Positions 32,787 through 41,634 of a stretch of 64,000 nucleotides of DNA are shown one piece after another. How positions within the stretch are numbered: position 1 is the stretch's first letter; every line of letters starts with the position of its first letter. The notes beneath the pieces are model-generated. The model was given only the letters and a program-made list of their open reading frames with translations, was not told the origin of the DNA and did no database searches. The translations under genes and the position numbers were made by a program. The stretch lies in contig NZ_ATYB01000014.1 in the NCBI RefSeq assembly GCF_000427465.1, positions 2,131,570 through 2,195,569 on the forward strand, written 5' to 3'. The DNA comes from Sinorhizobium arboris LMG 14919 (lineage in GTDB: Bacteria > Pseudomonadota > Alphaproteobacteria > Rhizobiales > Rhizobiaceae).

Positions 32787-34277
32787 ATGACCACAATCAC
32801 CAAGGCCGCCTGTGTCGGCGGCGGCGTCATCGGCGGGGCCTGGGCCGCGCGTTTCGCGCTTGCAGGAATAGACGTCAACATCTTCGACCCGCATCCGGAA
32901 GCCGAACGCATCATCGGCGAGGTCATGGCCAATGCGGAACGCGCCTACGGCATGCTGACCATGGCGCCGCTGCCGCCGCGCGGCAAACTCACCTTCTGCA
33001 AGAGCATTCAGGAAGCCGTCGAGGACGTTGACTGGATTCAGGAAAGCGTGCCCGAACGGCTGCAGTTGAAGCGCGGCGTCATCAACGAGATCGATGCGGC
33101 CGCCCGCCCCGACGCTCTCATCGGCTCCTCGACTTCGGGCCTGCTCCCGTCCGACCTGCAGGCGGAGATGAAGCGCCCCGATCGCATGTTCGTCGCGCAT
33201 CCCTACAACCCGGTCTATCTGCTGCCGCTGGTGGAGCTCGTCGGCGGCAGGAAGACCTCGCCGGAAACGATCAGGCGCGCCGAGGAAGCGGTCGCCGAGA
33301 TCGGCATGAAGGGTGTCGTCATTGCCAAGGAGATCGAGGCTTTCGTCGGCGACCGTCTGCTCGAAGCGCTCTGGCGCGAAGCACTCTGGCTGATTCAGGA
33401 CGACATCTGCGACACCGAAACACTCGACGATGTCATGCGATACTCCTTCGGCATGCGCTGGGCACAGATGGGTCTCTTCGAGACCTATCGCATCGCCGGC
33501 GGTGAAGCCGGCATGCGCCACTTCCTCGCCCAGTTCGGCCCCTGCCTCAAATGGCCCTGGACGAAGTTCACCGACGTGGTGGATCTCGACGACGCGCTTG
33601 TCGAGAAGATCGGAGCGCAATCGGACGCGCAGGCCGCCGGCCGCTCGATCCGTGAACTCGAACGCATCCGTGACGAAAACCTCGTCGGTATCATGCATGC
33701 CTTGAAGGCGGGCGACGGCGGCAAGGGCTGGGGTGCCGGCAAACTGCTCGCCGATTTCGAGAAGCGGCTTTGGGAAAAGGGCGGCGGCCCGTCGAACAGC
33801 CCGGACGCGTCCGATCCGCTGCGTCTGGTCGATACCAAGGTCAATGCCGCCTGGGTGGACTACAACGGCCACATGACCGAGCATCGCTATCTGCAGCTCT
33901 TCGGCGACACGTCGGATGCCCTGCTCCGACTGATCGGCGTCGACTTCGCCTATGTCGAGGCCGGCCACAGCTACTATACGGTCGAGACCCATATCCGACA
34001 CCTCGGCGAAGCCAAGCTCGGACAGGCGCTCTATACGACCCTGCAGCTTCTTTCGTCGGACGAGAAGCGGATCCACTTCTTCACGCGGATTCACGATGCG
34101 GCTTCGGGCGACGTCATCGCCACCGCCGAACAGATGATGCTGCATGTCGACGCCAAGGCCGGCAAATCCGTGCCGGCACCGGCGGAGGTGATGGCCAAGC
34201 TGAAGCCGATCGCGGAAGGTCATGCAAAGCTGGACGCTCCTGATGGCGCGGGGCGGCATGTAGGGCAGAAGCGGTAA
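32787..34277 (+). CDS. lcdH: L-carnitine dehydrogenase fused to betainyl-CoA thioesterase
   Basis: 496 residues with two domains. Residues about 1-320 are a 3-hydroxyacyl-CoA-dehydrogenase-fold L-carnitine dehydrogenase (NAD site VGGGVIGGAWA at 10-20; HPYNPVYLLPLVE). Residues about 345-480 are a hot-dog thioesterase (VDYNGHMTEHRYLQLF). The first part oxidises L-carnitine to 3-dehydrocarnitine with NAD+; the second hydrolyses betainyl-CoA to glycine betaine. A linker of about 25 residues joins them. The same fusion is known in S. meliloti, whereas the Pseudomonas dehydrogenase is a separate protein. GGAGGGGGA precedes the ATG. Confidence 0.9.
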   Translation: MTTITKAACVGGGVIGGAWAARFALAGIDVNIFDPHPEAERIIGEVMANAERAYGMLTMAPLPPRGKLTFCKSIQEAVEDVDWIQESVPERLQLKRGVINEIDAAARPDALIGSSTSGLLPSDLQAEMKRPDRMFVAHPYNPVYLLPLVELVGGRKTSPETIRRAEEAVAEIGMKGVVIAKEIEAFVGDRLLEALWREALWLIQDDICDTETLDDVMRYSFGMRWAQMGLFETYRIAGGEAGMRHFLAQFGPCLKWPWTKFTDVVDLDDALVEKIGAQSDAQAAGRSIRELERIRDENLVGIMHALKAGDGGKGWGAGKLLADFEKRLWEKGGGPSNSPDASDPLRLVDTKVNAAWVDYNGHMTEHRYLQLFGDTSDALLRLIGVDFAYVEAGHSYYTVETHIRHLGEAKLGQALYTTLQLLSSDEKRIHFFTRIHDAASGDVIATAEQMMLHVDAKAGKSVPAPAEVMAKLKPIAEGHAKLDAPDGAGRHVGQKR

Positions 34278-34290
34278 GGACTGCGTGCGG

Positions 34291-34355
34291 CAGCGCTCAT
34301 TCGGCTGCCGCCACCGTCTCCCCGCCTGCGGGGAGAAGGGATATGCCGCAGCCGC
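34291..34355. repeat. Short RIME-like element
   Basis: A single hairpin TCTCCCCG/CGGGGAGA (34317-34336) inside degenerate outer arms with GCTCATTCGGCTGCCG. A partial copy between the carnitine dehydrogenase and acyl-CoA dehydrogenase genes. Confidence 0.65.
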
Positions 34356-34400
34356 TTGCACCCATCTACCGTGGGAGGGGCAAAGAAATGAGGGAGAACA

Positions 34401-35561
34401 ATGAATTTCGCACTGACCGAAGAACAGCAGATGATCGTCGACACGGTCCGCACCTTCGTCGAGACCGAGATCTATCCGCATGAGAACGAGGTCGAGCGGA
34501 CCGGAGTGGTGCCGCGCGAACTCGGGCTGGAAATCGCCCGCAAATGCAAGGAGCTCGGCTTCTTCGCCTGCAACTTCCCGGAAGAGGTCGGCGGCGCCGG
34601 CCTCGACCATCTGACCTTCACGCTGGTCGAACGCGAGCTCGGCCGCGGGTCCATGGGCCTCACCGTCTTTTTCGGCCGCCCGTCCGGCATCCTGATGGCC
34701 TGCAACGAGGATCAGCGAGAGCGCTATCTTCTACCGGCCGTGCGCGGCGACAAGTTCGACGCACTCGCCATGACCGAGCCGGATGCCGGCTCGGACGTGC
34801 GCGGCATGAAATGCTTCGCCCGGCCGGATGGCGACGACTGGATCGTCAACGGGACGAAGCATTTCATCAGCCATGCCGATATCGCCGATTTCGTCATCGT
34901 CTTCATCGCCACCGGCGAGGAGCAGACGCCGCGCGGACCGAAGAAGAAGATCACCTGCTTCCTGGTCGACCGCGGCACTCCGGGCTTCGAAATCCGCGAG
35001 GGCTACAATTCCGTCTCGCATCGCGGTTACAAGAACTGCATCCTGACTTTCGACGACTGCCGGCTGCCTTCCGCCCAGATCCTCGGCGAGGTCCATAAAG
35101 GTTTCGATCTGGCCAATGACTGGCTCTATGCCACGCGCCTGACGGTTGCCGCCACCTCCGTCGGCCGCGCCCGTCGCGCCTTCGATTACGCGCTCTCCTA
35201 CGCAGCCGAACGCAAGCAGTTCGGCAAGCCGATCGGCGCCAATCAGGGCGTCTCCTTCAAGCTTGCCGACATGATCACCGAGATCGACGCGGCCGACCTC
35301 CTGACGCTCTCGGCCGCCTGGCGGCTCGACCAGGGCCTGCCGGCCAACCGCGAGATCGCTTCCGCCAAGGTCTTTGCCACCGAAATGCTCGCCCGCGTCA
35401 CCGACGAGGCGATCCAGGTCTATGGCGGCATGGGGCTCATGGACGACCTGCCGCTCGCCCGCTTCTGGCGCGACGCGCGCGTCGAGCGCATCTGGGACGG
35501 GACGTCGGAAATCCAGCGGCACATCATCAGCCGCGATCTGCTTCGGCCGCTGGGAGCTTGA
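34401..35561 (+). CDS. Acyl-CoA dehydrogenase
   Basis: FAD-dependent acyl-CoA dehydrogenase of 386 residues: N-terminal helical domain, then MTEPDAGSDVRGM (substrate/FAD contact), QVYGGMGLMDDLP, and the C-terminal RIWDGTSEIQRHI. In many family members the catalytic base is the Glu of YEGT; here that position is Asp366 (WDGT). Catalysis by Asp has been described for some family members. In this operon it may desaturate gamma-butyrobetainyl-CoA to crotonobetainyl-CoA, which CaiD would then hydrate. That substrate is inferred from context only. Confidence 0.82.
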   Translation: MNFALTEEQQMIVDTVRTFVETEIYPHENEVERTGVVPRELGLEIARKCKELGFFACNFPEEVGGAGLDHLTFTLVERELGRGSMGLTVFFGRPSGILMACNEDQRERYLLPAVRGDKFDALAMTEPDAGSDVRGMKCFARPDGDDWIVNGTKHFISHADIADFVIVFIATGEEQTPRGPKKKITCFLVDRGTPGFEIREGYNSVSHRGYKNCILTFDDCRLPSAQILGEVHKGFDLANDWLYATRLTVAATSVGRARRAFDYALSYAAERKQFGKPIGANQGVSFKLADMITEIDAADLLTLSAAWRLDQGLPANREIASAKVFATEMLARVTDEAIQVYGGMGLMDDLPLARFWRDARVERIWDGTSEIQRHIISRDLLRPLGA

Positions 35562-35592
35562 GGATGCGGCAGCGCTTTAGTTTCGGCAGCTT

Positions 35593-35720
35593 GCCCCTCT
35601 CCTCGGGTTTAACCCGAGGACTAACCCTTTGCGCAGTGGCTGCAGTTGAGCAGAATGGCGCGGCATATTCCTTCTCCCCGCCTGCGGGGAGAAGGTGGCG
35701 GCAGCCGGATGAGGGGCATG
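35593..35720. repeat. RIME-like repeat with CCTCGGGTTTAACCCGAGG hairpin
   Basis: Outer CCCCTCTC arm, hairpin CCTCGGGTTTAACCCGAGG at 35601-35619, then CCTTCTCCCCG/CGGGGAGAAGG (35670-35695) and an outer GGATGAGGGG arm. A full-length mosaic copy inside the carnitine operon, where it may shape mRNA half-life between the dehydrogenase and ligase genes. Confidence 0.85.
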
Positions 35721-35742
35721 GCAGCGTTCGGAAGGTGACGCA

Positions 35743-37806
35743 ATGACCATCCCTCCCCGCTCCCTCGACCGCCTTATCCGCCCGCGCTCCATCGCCGTCT
35801 TCGGCGGCAAGGAGGCGCGCCGCGTCATCGAGCAGTGCGACAAGATGGGCTTTGCCGGTGATATCTGGCCGGTCCATCCGCGCGAAGAAGAGATTCTCGG
35901 CCGCCGCTGCTATCGCTCGGTGTCCGACCTGCCGGGGGCGCCGGATGCCTCCTTCGTCGGGGTCAACCGGGCGCTCACGATCGAGATCGTCCGCGATCTC
36001 GCCGCGCGGGGCGCCGGGGGTGCCGTCTGCTACGCATCCGGTTTCCGCGAGGCGGCAAACGAGCTTGCCGACGGCAACGATCTGCAGGAGGCGCTCGTCG
36101 CGGCGGCCGGCGGCATGCCGATCGTCGGACCCAATTGCTACGGCTTCATCAATATGCTGGACGGCGCACTGCTCTGGCCCGACCAGCACGGCATGCTCCG
36201 GGTCGAACGGGGCGTCGCGATCCTCACGCAGTCCTCCAACATCGCCTGCAATATCTCCATGCAGAAGCGCGGGCTGCCGCTGGCCTATGTCATGACGGCC
36301 GGCAACCAGGCGCAGACGGGCCTTTCCGACATCGCCTGCGCCGTGCTCGAGGATCCGCGCGTCACCGCCGTCGGTCTCCATATCGAAGGCTTCGACAGCA
36401 TCGAGGCGCTGGAAAGGCTCGCCGACCGCGCACGCGAGCTGCGCAAACCCGTGGTCACGCTGAAGGTCGGGAAATCGGAAGCCGCCCAGCTTGCCACCGT
36501 CTCGCATACCGCCTCGCTGGCCGGCAACGACCGGGTCTCCTCGGCCCTGCTCGCCCGCGTCGGCATCGGCCGCGTCGATACGCTGCCCGAGTTGCTTGAA
36601 ACCCTGAAGCTGCTGCATCTTCATGGGCCGCTCTCCAGTGCCGATATCTCCTCGATGAGCTGTTCGGGCGGCGAGGCATCGCTGATGGCGGATGCCGGGG
36701 TCCGGCGCAAAGTCAATTTCCGGGCACTCAGGGAGGAACAGCGTCAGCCGCTGCGCGAGAGCCTCGGCGAAATGGTGACGATCGCCAATCCGCTCGACTA
36801 CCACACCTTCGTCTGGGGAAATCGCGAGAAGCAGACGGCCGCCTTCACGGCCATGATGCAGGGCGGCTATGCGCTCAACCTGATCGTGCTCGATTTCCCG
36901 CGGCTCGATCGCTGCGACGCGGCCGACTGGGCCACGACCTGTGAGTCAGTCATCGATTCCACGAAGGCTACCGGCGCGGTCGCCGGCATCGTCGCCAGCC
37001 TTGGCGAGAACATGCCCGAGGAAACCGCGCTCTCGCTGGTGTCGGCGGGGGTCGTGCCCTTCTTCGGCATCGACGAAGCGCTCGCCGCCGTCGAGACCGC
37101 CGCTGCGATCGGCGCCGTCTGGGCGCAACCCGCAGCGCCTCCCCTCCTTCGCTCGCATCCCGATGGAGGCGAGATCGTCACCCTGAGCGAGGCCGAAGCG
37201 AAGGAAGAGCTGTCAGCAGCGGGCGTGATCGTTCCCCGCGGCAGGACCGCCACGACCGTCGAGGAAGCCGCGGCCGCTGCCGATGCCCTCGGCTTCCCCG
37301 TCGTCCTCAAGGGCCTCGGTGTGGCGCATAAGACCGAAGCCGGTGCGGTCAAGCTCGATCTGACGAGCCGTGACGAGGTCATCGCGGCGGCGCAAGGCAT
37401 GGCAGCGATCGCCTCCGGTTATCTCGTCGAGAAGATGATCGCGAGGCCGGTGGCGGAACTGATCGTCGGGGCCATGCGCGACGCGATCGCAGGTCCGGTA
37501 CTGACCATCGGCGCGGGCGGCATTCTCGTCGAATTGCTGGGGGATTCGGCAATCCTCACGCTGCCGGCCACCGAAGAGATGATCCGCGATGCGATTGCGG
37601 GCCTGAAAATCAGCAAGCTGCTCGATGGCTATCGCGGCAATCCCAAGGGCGATATAGCCGCCTTGGTCCGAACTGTCGCTGCAGCGGCATCCTATGTCGT
37701 TGCAAACGCTTCCAAACTCGAAGAACTCGATATCAATCCTATAATGGTGTTGCCGGAGGGTCAGGGAGCCCTCGCCGCCGACGCCCTGATCCGCCGGAGG
37801 AACTGA
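35743..37806 (+). CDS. Acyl-CoA ligase, NDP-forming (acetyl-CoA synthetase family)
   Basis: 687 residues, a fused alpha-beta enzyme: CoA-binding domain (about 1-130), succinyl-CoA-ligase-like domain (150-460) with SHTASLAGNDR around residue 252, whose His is the phosphorylated residue in this family, and a C-terminal ATP-grasp domain (about 480-687; FPVVLKGLGVAHKTEAGAVK). It would make an acyl-CoA from the free acid, ATP and CoA in the cytoplasm. In this place the acid could be crotonobetaine, gamma-butyrobetaine or carnitine. It replaces the CaiB transferase and CaiC ligase of the E. coli carnitine system. Confidence 0.85.
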   Translation: MTIPPRSLDRLIRPRSIAVFGGKEARRVIEQCDKMGFAGDIWPVHPREEEILGRRCYRSVSDLPGAPDASFVGVNRALTIEIVRDLAARGAGGAVCYASGFREAANELADGNDLQEALVAAAGGMPIVGPNCYGFINMLDGALLWPDQHGMLRVERGVAILTQSSNIACNISMQKRGLPLAYVMTAGNQAQTGLSDIACAVLEDPRVTAVGLHIEGFDSIEALERLADRARELRKPVVTLKVGKSEAAQLATVSHTASLAGNDRVSSALLARVGIGRVDTLPELLETLKLLHLHGPLSSADISSMSCSGGEASLMADAGVRRKVNFRALREEQRQPLRESLGEMVTIANPLDYHTFVWGNREKQTAAFTAMMQGGYALNLIVLDFPRLDRCDAADWATTCESVIDSTKATGAVAGIVASLGENMPEETALSLVSAGVVPFFGIDEALAAVETAAAIGAVWAQPAAPPLLRSHPDGGEIVTLSEAEAKEELSAAGVIVPRGRTATTVEEAAAAADALGFPVVLKGLGVAHKTEAGAVKLDLTSRDEVIAAAQGMAAIASGYLVEKMIARPVAELIVGAMRDAIAGPVLTIGAGGILVELLGDSAILTLPATEEMIRDAIAGLKISKLLDGYRGNPKGDIAALVRTVAAAASYVVANASKLEELDINPIMVLPEGQGALAADALIRRRN

Positions 37807-37812
37807 CGCCCC

Positions 37813-38595
37813 ATGACCGGACCGATCCTTACGCGCCGCGAAGGCGGCATTCTCGAAGTCACGATCGACCGGCCGAAGGCCAATGCCATCGACCTGAAGA
37901 CCAGCCGCATCATGGGCGAGATCTTCCGCGATTTCCGGGACGACCCGGAGCTTCGGGTCGCTATCATCACCGGTGCCGGCGAAAAGTTCTTCTGCCCCGG
38001 CTGGGACCTGAAGGCGGCCGCGGAAGGCGACCCCGTCGATGGAGACTACGGCGTCGGCGGTTTCGGCGGCATGCAGGAACTGCGCGACCTCAACAAGCCC
38101 ATCATTGCGGCCGTCAACGGCATCTGTTGCGGCGGCGGACTGGAGATCGCGCTTTCGACCGACATCATTCTCGCAGCCGAACATGCGAGTTTCGCACTCC
38201 CGGAAATCCGCTCGGGTACGCTTGCGGATGCCGCTTCGATCAAATTGCCGAAGCGCATCCCCTACCATATCGCCATGGACATGCTGCTCACCGGCCGCTG
38301 GCTCGACGTCGTGGAAGCGAACCGCTGGGGCTTCGTCAACGAAATCCTGCCGGCTGAACGGCTGATGGACCGGGCCTGGGAACTGGCGCGCCTGCTCGAA
38401 AGCGGACCGCCGCTCGTCTATGCCGCCATCAAGGAAGTGGTCCGCGATGCCGAAGGTCGGGACTTCCAGACGACCATGAACAAGGTCACCCGTCGCCAGT
38501 TCAGGACCGTCGACGTCCTTTACTCGAGCGAGGACCAGCTCGAGGGCGCGCGCGCCTTTGCAGAAAAGCGCGACCCGGTCTGGAAGGGACGTTGA
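37813..38595 (+). CDS. caiD: Enoyl-CoA hydratase, carnitinyl-CoA dehydratase CaiD-like
   Basis: Crotonase-fold enzyme of 260 residues. The match to E. coli CaiD is strong, with GWDLKAAAEG, the oxyanion region AVNGICCGGGLEIAL and a C-terminus ending EKRDPVWKGR as in CaiD. CaiD hydrates crotonobetainyl-CoA to L-carnitinyl-CoA. Ribosome-binding site GGAGG lies before the ATG, 6 bases after the ligase stop. This is the last gene of the carnitine operon and supports a route that turns crotonobetaine-type compounds into L-carnitine. Confidence 0.88.
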   Translation: MTGPILTRREGGILEVTIDRPKANAIDLKTSRIMGEIFRDFRDDPELRVAIITGAGEKFFCPGWDLKAAAEGDPVDGDYGVGGFGGMQELRDLNKPIIAAVNGICCGGGLEIALSTDIILAAEHASFALPEIRSGTLADAASIKLPKRIPYHIAMDMLLTGRWLDVVEANRWGFVNEILPAERLMDRAWELARLLESGPPLVYAAIKEVVRDAEGRDFQTTMNKVTRRQFRTVDVLYSSEDQLEGARAFAEKRDPVWKGR

Positions 38596-38935
38596 GATAC
38601 GCGGCTCTTCGGCCGCGGGCGGATTTGGAGCCGGAGGATGCCGGCCCTTCAGCGTGACGCGCCGCGAGCACCGGCGCGTGCGGCTGAGCAGTCATTCCAT
38701 AAGACACGCTTATGGAAAAGATTTATAATTTAGGACGTTACAAGCCCCGTCCAAGCGGTTAGCCTTATGGATGAACAGCGCGGATAGCGCGCAAAGGGCC
38801 CAGACAAGGAGGTCAGGACAGAGACGATCACGGTGGACTGCAAACCACCTCCGGCCATCTCGACCGATGGCAATACGCGAACACTCTACCAATCACAACG
38901 AACGGCGAATGCCGGCTGAAGAAGGGAACAGGGGA
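38596..38935 (+). other. 340-base intergenic region upstream of the dipeptide-type ABC operon
   Basis: The first 100 bases are GC-rich with short inverted repeats (for example CGGCTCTTCGGCCG) that could end the carnitine operon. The middle is AT-rich and holds the 9-bp palindrome described separately plus a repeat of its half-site, CTTATGGA, at 38764-38771. The final part holds no gene I recognise; the frame open from 38771 is not credible as coding because the real start has a ribosome-binding site at 38936. Confidence 0.5.
38695..38717. promoter_or_regulatory. Perfect inverted repeat TTCCATAAG-N5-CTTATGGAA
   Basis: A 9-bp perfect palindrome with a 5-base spacer, 218 bases before the binding-protein start, followed 46 bases later by another CTTATGGA half-site. 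It is a candidate operator of the dipeptide-type ABC operon, perhaps for the HTH regulator at 44168. An RNA hairpin is the alternative, although no T-tract follows. Confidence 0.5.
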
Positions 38936-40525
38936 ATGAGCGATTACAAAGACTTTTTGGCACGTCAGGTCATGCTCGGCAAAATGAACCGGCGTGAATT
39001 TCTCGGACGCGCTGCCGCGCTCGGCATTGCCGTGTCGACGGCGAATACGCTCTTTGCGTCCAGCGCCGCGGCGCAGGAGCCGAAGCGCGGCGGTCACCTG
39101 AAGCTCGGCCTCGAAGGGGCTGCTGCCACCGACTCGCGGGATCCGGCAAAGGCGCTGTCGCAATTCATGTTCGTCGTCGGCCGCAACTGGGGCGACATGC
39201 TGGTGGAGAGCCACCCGACGACCGGCGAACCGGTGCCGGCGCTTGCGGAGTCCTGGGAACCCTCCGCCGACGCAGCCACCTGGACCTTCACGATCCGCAA
39301 GGGCGTCAAATTCCACGACGGCAAGGAACTGACGATCGACGACGTCATCAAGACCCTGCAGCGACACACGGACGAGAAGTCCGAGTCCGGCGCGCTCGGC
39401 GTGATGAAGTCCATCAAGGAAATCAAGGCCGACGGCGACAAGCTCGTATTGATGCTGACCGAGGGCAACGCGGACCTGCCGCTGCTGCTGACCGACTATC
39501 ATCTCATCATCCAGCCGAACGGCGGCACCGACAATCCCGACGCGATGATCGGAACAGGGCCTTACAAGGTCGCAAGCTTCGAGCCGGGCGTACGGGCCAC
39601 ATTCGAAAGGAACGCCGACGACTGGCGCACCGATCGCGGCTACGTCGATTCCGTCGAACTGATCGCCATGAACGATGCGACGGCGCGCATCGCGGCGCTT
39701 TCCTCGGGCCAGGTCCACTTCATCAACCGCGTCGACCCGAAGACGGTTAACCTGTTGAAGAAAGCGCCGACCGTCGAAATCCTCAACACGTCCGGCCGCG
39801 GCCATTACGTCTTTATCATGCATTGCAACACGGCGCCGTTCGACAACAACGACCTGCGCATGGCGCTGAAATACGCAATGGACCGCGAGACGCTCGTCCA
39901 GCGCATTCTCGGCGGCTACGGGAAGGTCGGCAACGATTTTCCGATCAACGACACCTACGCGCTTTTTCCGGAAGGCATCGAGCAACGCGTCTACGATCCG
40001 GACAAGGCCGCGTTCCACTACAAGAAATCCGGCCATAGCGGTCCGGTGCTGCTGCGCACCTCGGACGTCGCCTTCCCGGGCGCGGTCGATGCCGCCGTTC
40101 TCTACCAGGCGAGCGCCAAGAAGGCCGGCATAGAGATCGAGGTCAAGCGCGAGCCGGGCGACGGCTATTGGTCCAACGTCTGGAACGTTCAGCCTTTCTC
40201 GACGTCCTATTGGGGCGGCCGTCCCACCCAGGATCAGATGTACTCCACCGCCTATCTCTCGACGGCCGACTGGAACGACACCCGTTTCAAACGTCCGGAT
40301 TTCGACAAGATCCTGCTCGAGGCGCGTTCCGAGCTCGACGAAGCCAAGCGCAAGGACATGTACCGCACCATGGCGATGATGGTGCGCGACGAAGGCGGCC
40401 TGATCCTGCCGATGTTCAACGACTTCGTGAACGCGGCCGGTAAAACGGTGAAGGGTTACGTCCACGACATCGGCAACGACATGTCGAACGGCTATGTCGC
40501 GACCAGGGTATGGCTGGACGCCTGA
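38936..40525 (+). CDS. Dipeptide/oligopeptide-type ABC binding protein
   Basis: Family 5 solute-binding protein (DppA/OppA type), 529 residues. A Tat-like signal (MNRREFLGRAAALGIAVS) ends near SSAAAQ, followed by mature EPKRGGHLKLGLEG. Family motifs include WTFTIRKGVKFHDGKELT and IGTGPYKVASFEPGV. The ATG at 38936 is preceded by AAGGGAACAGGGGA. It shares long near-identical stretches with the second binding protein at 45087, so the two arose by duplication. The ligand is unknown; family members also bind opines, cyclic peptides, heme and small hydrophilic compounds. Confidence 0.87.
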   Translation: MSDYKDFLARQVMLGKMNRREFLGRAAALGIAVSTANTLFASSAAAQEPKRGGHLKLGLEGAAATDSRDPAKALSQFMFVVGRNWGDMLVESHPTTGEPVPALAESWEPSADAATWTFTIRKGVKFHDGKELTIDDVIKTLQRHTDEKSESGALGVMKSIKEIKADGDKLVLMLTEGNADLPLLLTDYHLIIQPNGGTDNPDAMIGTGPYKVASFEPGVRATFERNADDWRTDRGYVDSVELIAMNDATARIAALSSGQVHFINRVDPKTVNLLKKAPTVEILNTSGRGHYVFIMHCNTAPFDNNDLRMALKYAMDRETLVQRILGGYGKVGNDFPINDTYALFPEGIEQRVYDPDKAAFHYKKSGHSGPVLLRTSDVAFPGAVDAAVLYQASAKKAGIEIEVKREPGDGYWSNVWNVQPFSTSYWGGRPTQDQMYSTAYLSTADWNDTRFKRPDFDKILLEARSELDEAKRKDMYRTMAMMVRDEGGLILPMFNDFVNAAGKTVKGYVHDIGNDMSNGYVATRVWLDA

Positions 40526-41634
40526 TGATGGAAAGCGGACCGATCACGGGTCCGGTCGTGACGGATGCGACCGCAGGCGAGACAGCCCTGCGGTCCCCCG
40601 ATCTTTCCGGTGTCCCAGCCAAACCCGACCCGGCCGCCGACGAGCTCGGCGGCACGTTCTGGCGGCGCTTCGCCTTTCGCCGTCCTCTCGCGGCGCTGAT
40701 CCTTCAGCGCCTGGGACTGAGCGTCGGCCTGCTCTTCGCCGTGTCGCTGATGATCTTCGGCGGCATCGAGGCCTTGCCCGGCGATTTCGCCACCACCTAT
40801 CTCGGCCAGTCGGCGACGCCGCAGGCCGTCGAGAACATCCGTAAGGATCTCGGGCTCGACCGCCCCTGGAGCGAGCGCTATCTCAGCTGGCTGGGCGGCG
40901 CCGTGCAGGGTGACTTCGGCACCTCCTGGGCGAGCAGGAATTCCGTCAGCGAGCAGATCGGCAACCGGCTCGGCAACTCGCTCTTCCTCGCCTTTTTCGC
41001 GGCAATCATCTCCGTGCCGCTCGCCGTTGGACTCGGGATGCTCGCGGTGCAATTCCGCAACCGCCTGCCTGACAAGATCATCAACGTGATATCGCTTGCG
41101 GCGATCTCGCTGCCGGAGTTCTTCATCGGCTATCTCCTGATCATGTTCTTCGCCGTCAAATGGGGCGTCGCCACCTTCCCGGCGACCGTCTATGACAGCA
41201 TGGGCTTTACCGAGCGGCTTTCGGCGATTGCACTTCCCGTCGCGACCCTCGTGCTGGTCGTCCTCGCCCATATGATGCGCATGACCCGCGCGGCCATTCT
41301 CAACGTCATGTCTTCGGCCTATGTGGAGACGGCGGAACTCAAGGGACTCGGCACTTTCCGCATCATCGCGCGCCACGCCGCCCCCAATGCTGTGGCGCCG
41401 GTCATCAACGTCGTCGCGCTGAACCTCGCCTATCTGGTCGTCGGCGTCGTCGTCGTCGAGGTCGTCTTCGTCTATCCCGGCATGGGGCAATACATGGTGG
41501 ATGCCGTGACGGTGCGCGACATGCCCGTCGTGCAGGCATGCGGGCTGATCTTTGCGGCCTTCTACATCTTCCTCAACATGGCGGCCGACATTCTCGCCAT
41601 TCTCGCCAATCCGAGATTGAGGCACCCGCGATGA
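40525..41634 (+). CDS. Dipeptide-type ABC permease (DppB type)
   Basis: 369 residues. A 60-residue non-membrane N-terminal extension (rich in Pro, Asp, Gly) precedes the DppB core, whose first membrane segment is around LGLSVGLLFAVSLMIFGG. The DppB-type EAA loop is YVETAELKGLGTFRIIARH. ATG at 40525 shares one base with the previous stop (TGATG); an earlier in-frame ATG at 40510 lies inside the binding-protein gene and is less likely. The extension is longer than in E. coli DppB. Confidence 0.85.
   Translation: MMESGPITGPVVTDATAGETALRSPDLSGVPAKPDPAADELGGTFWRRFAFRRPLAALILQRLGLSVGLLFAVSLMIFGGIEALPGDFATTYLGQSATPQAVENIRKDLGLDRPWSERYLSWLGGAVQGDFGTSWASRNSVSEQIGNRLGNSLFLAFFAAIISVPLAVGLGMLAVQFRNRLPDKIINVISLAAISLPEFFIGYLLIMFFAVKWGVATFPATVYDSMGFTERLSAIALPVATLVLVVLAHMMRMTRAAILNVMSSAYVETAELKGLGTFRIIARHAAPNAVAPVINVVALNLAYLVVGVVVVEVVFVYPGMGQYMVDAVTVRDMPVVQACGLIFAAFYIFLNMAADILAILANPRLRHPR

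Noticed and set aside
31746..34610. 954-residue minus-strand open frame opposite BKACE and carnitine dehydrogenase
   Set aside because: A shadow of two well-recognised plus-strand genes with codon-position bias on the plus strand; no start signals or homology.
38771..38935. N-terminal extension of the dipeptide-type binding protein from 38771
   Set aside because: The extension has no signal-peptide character and would bury the Tat signal; the ATG at 38936 has a good ribosome-binding site.
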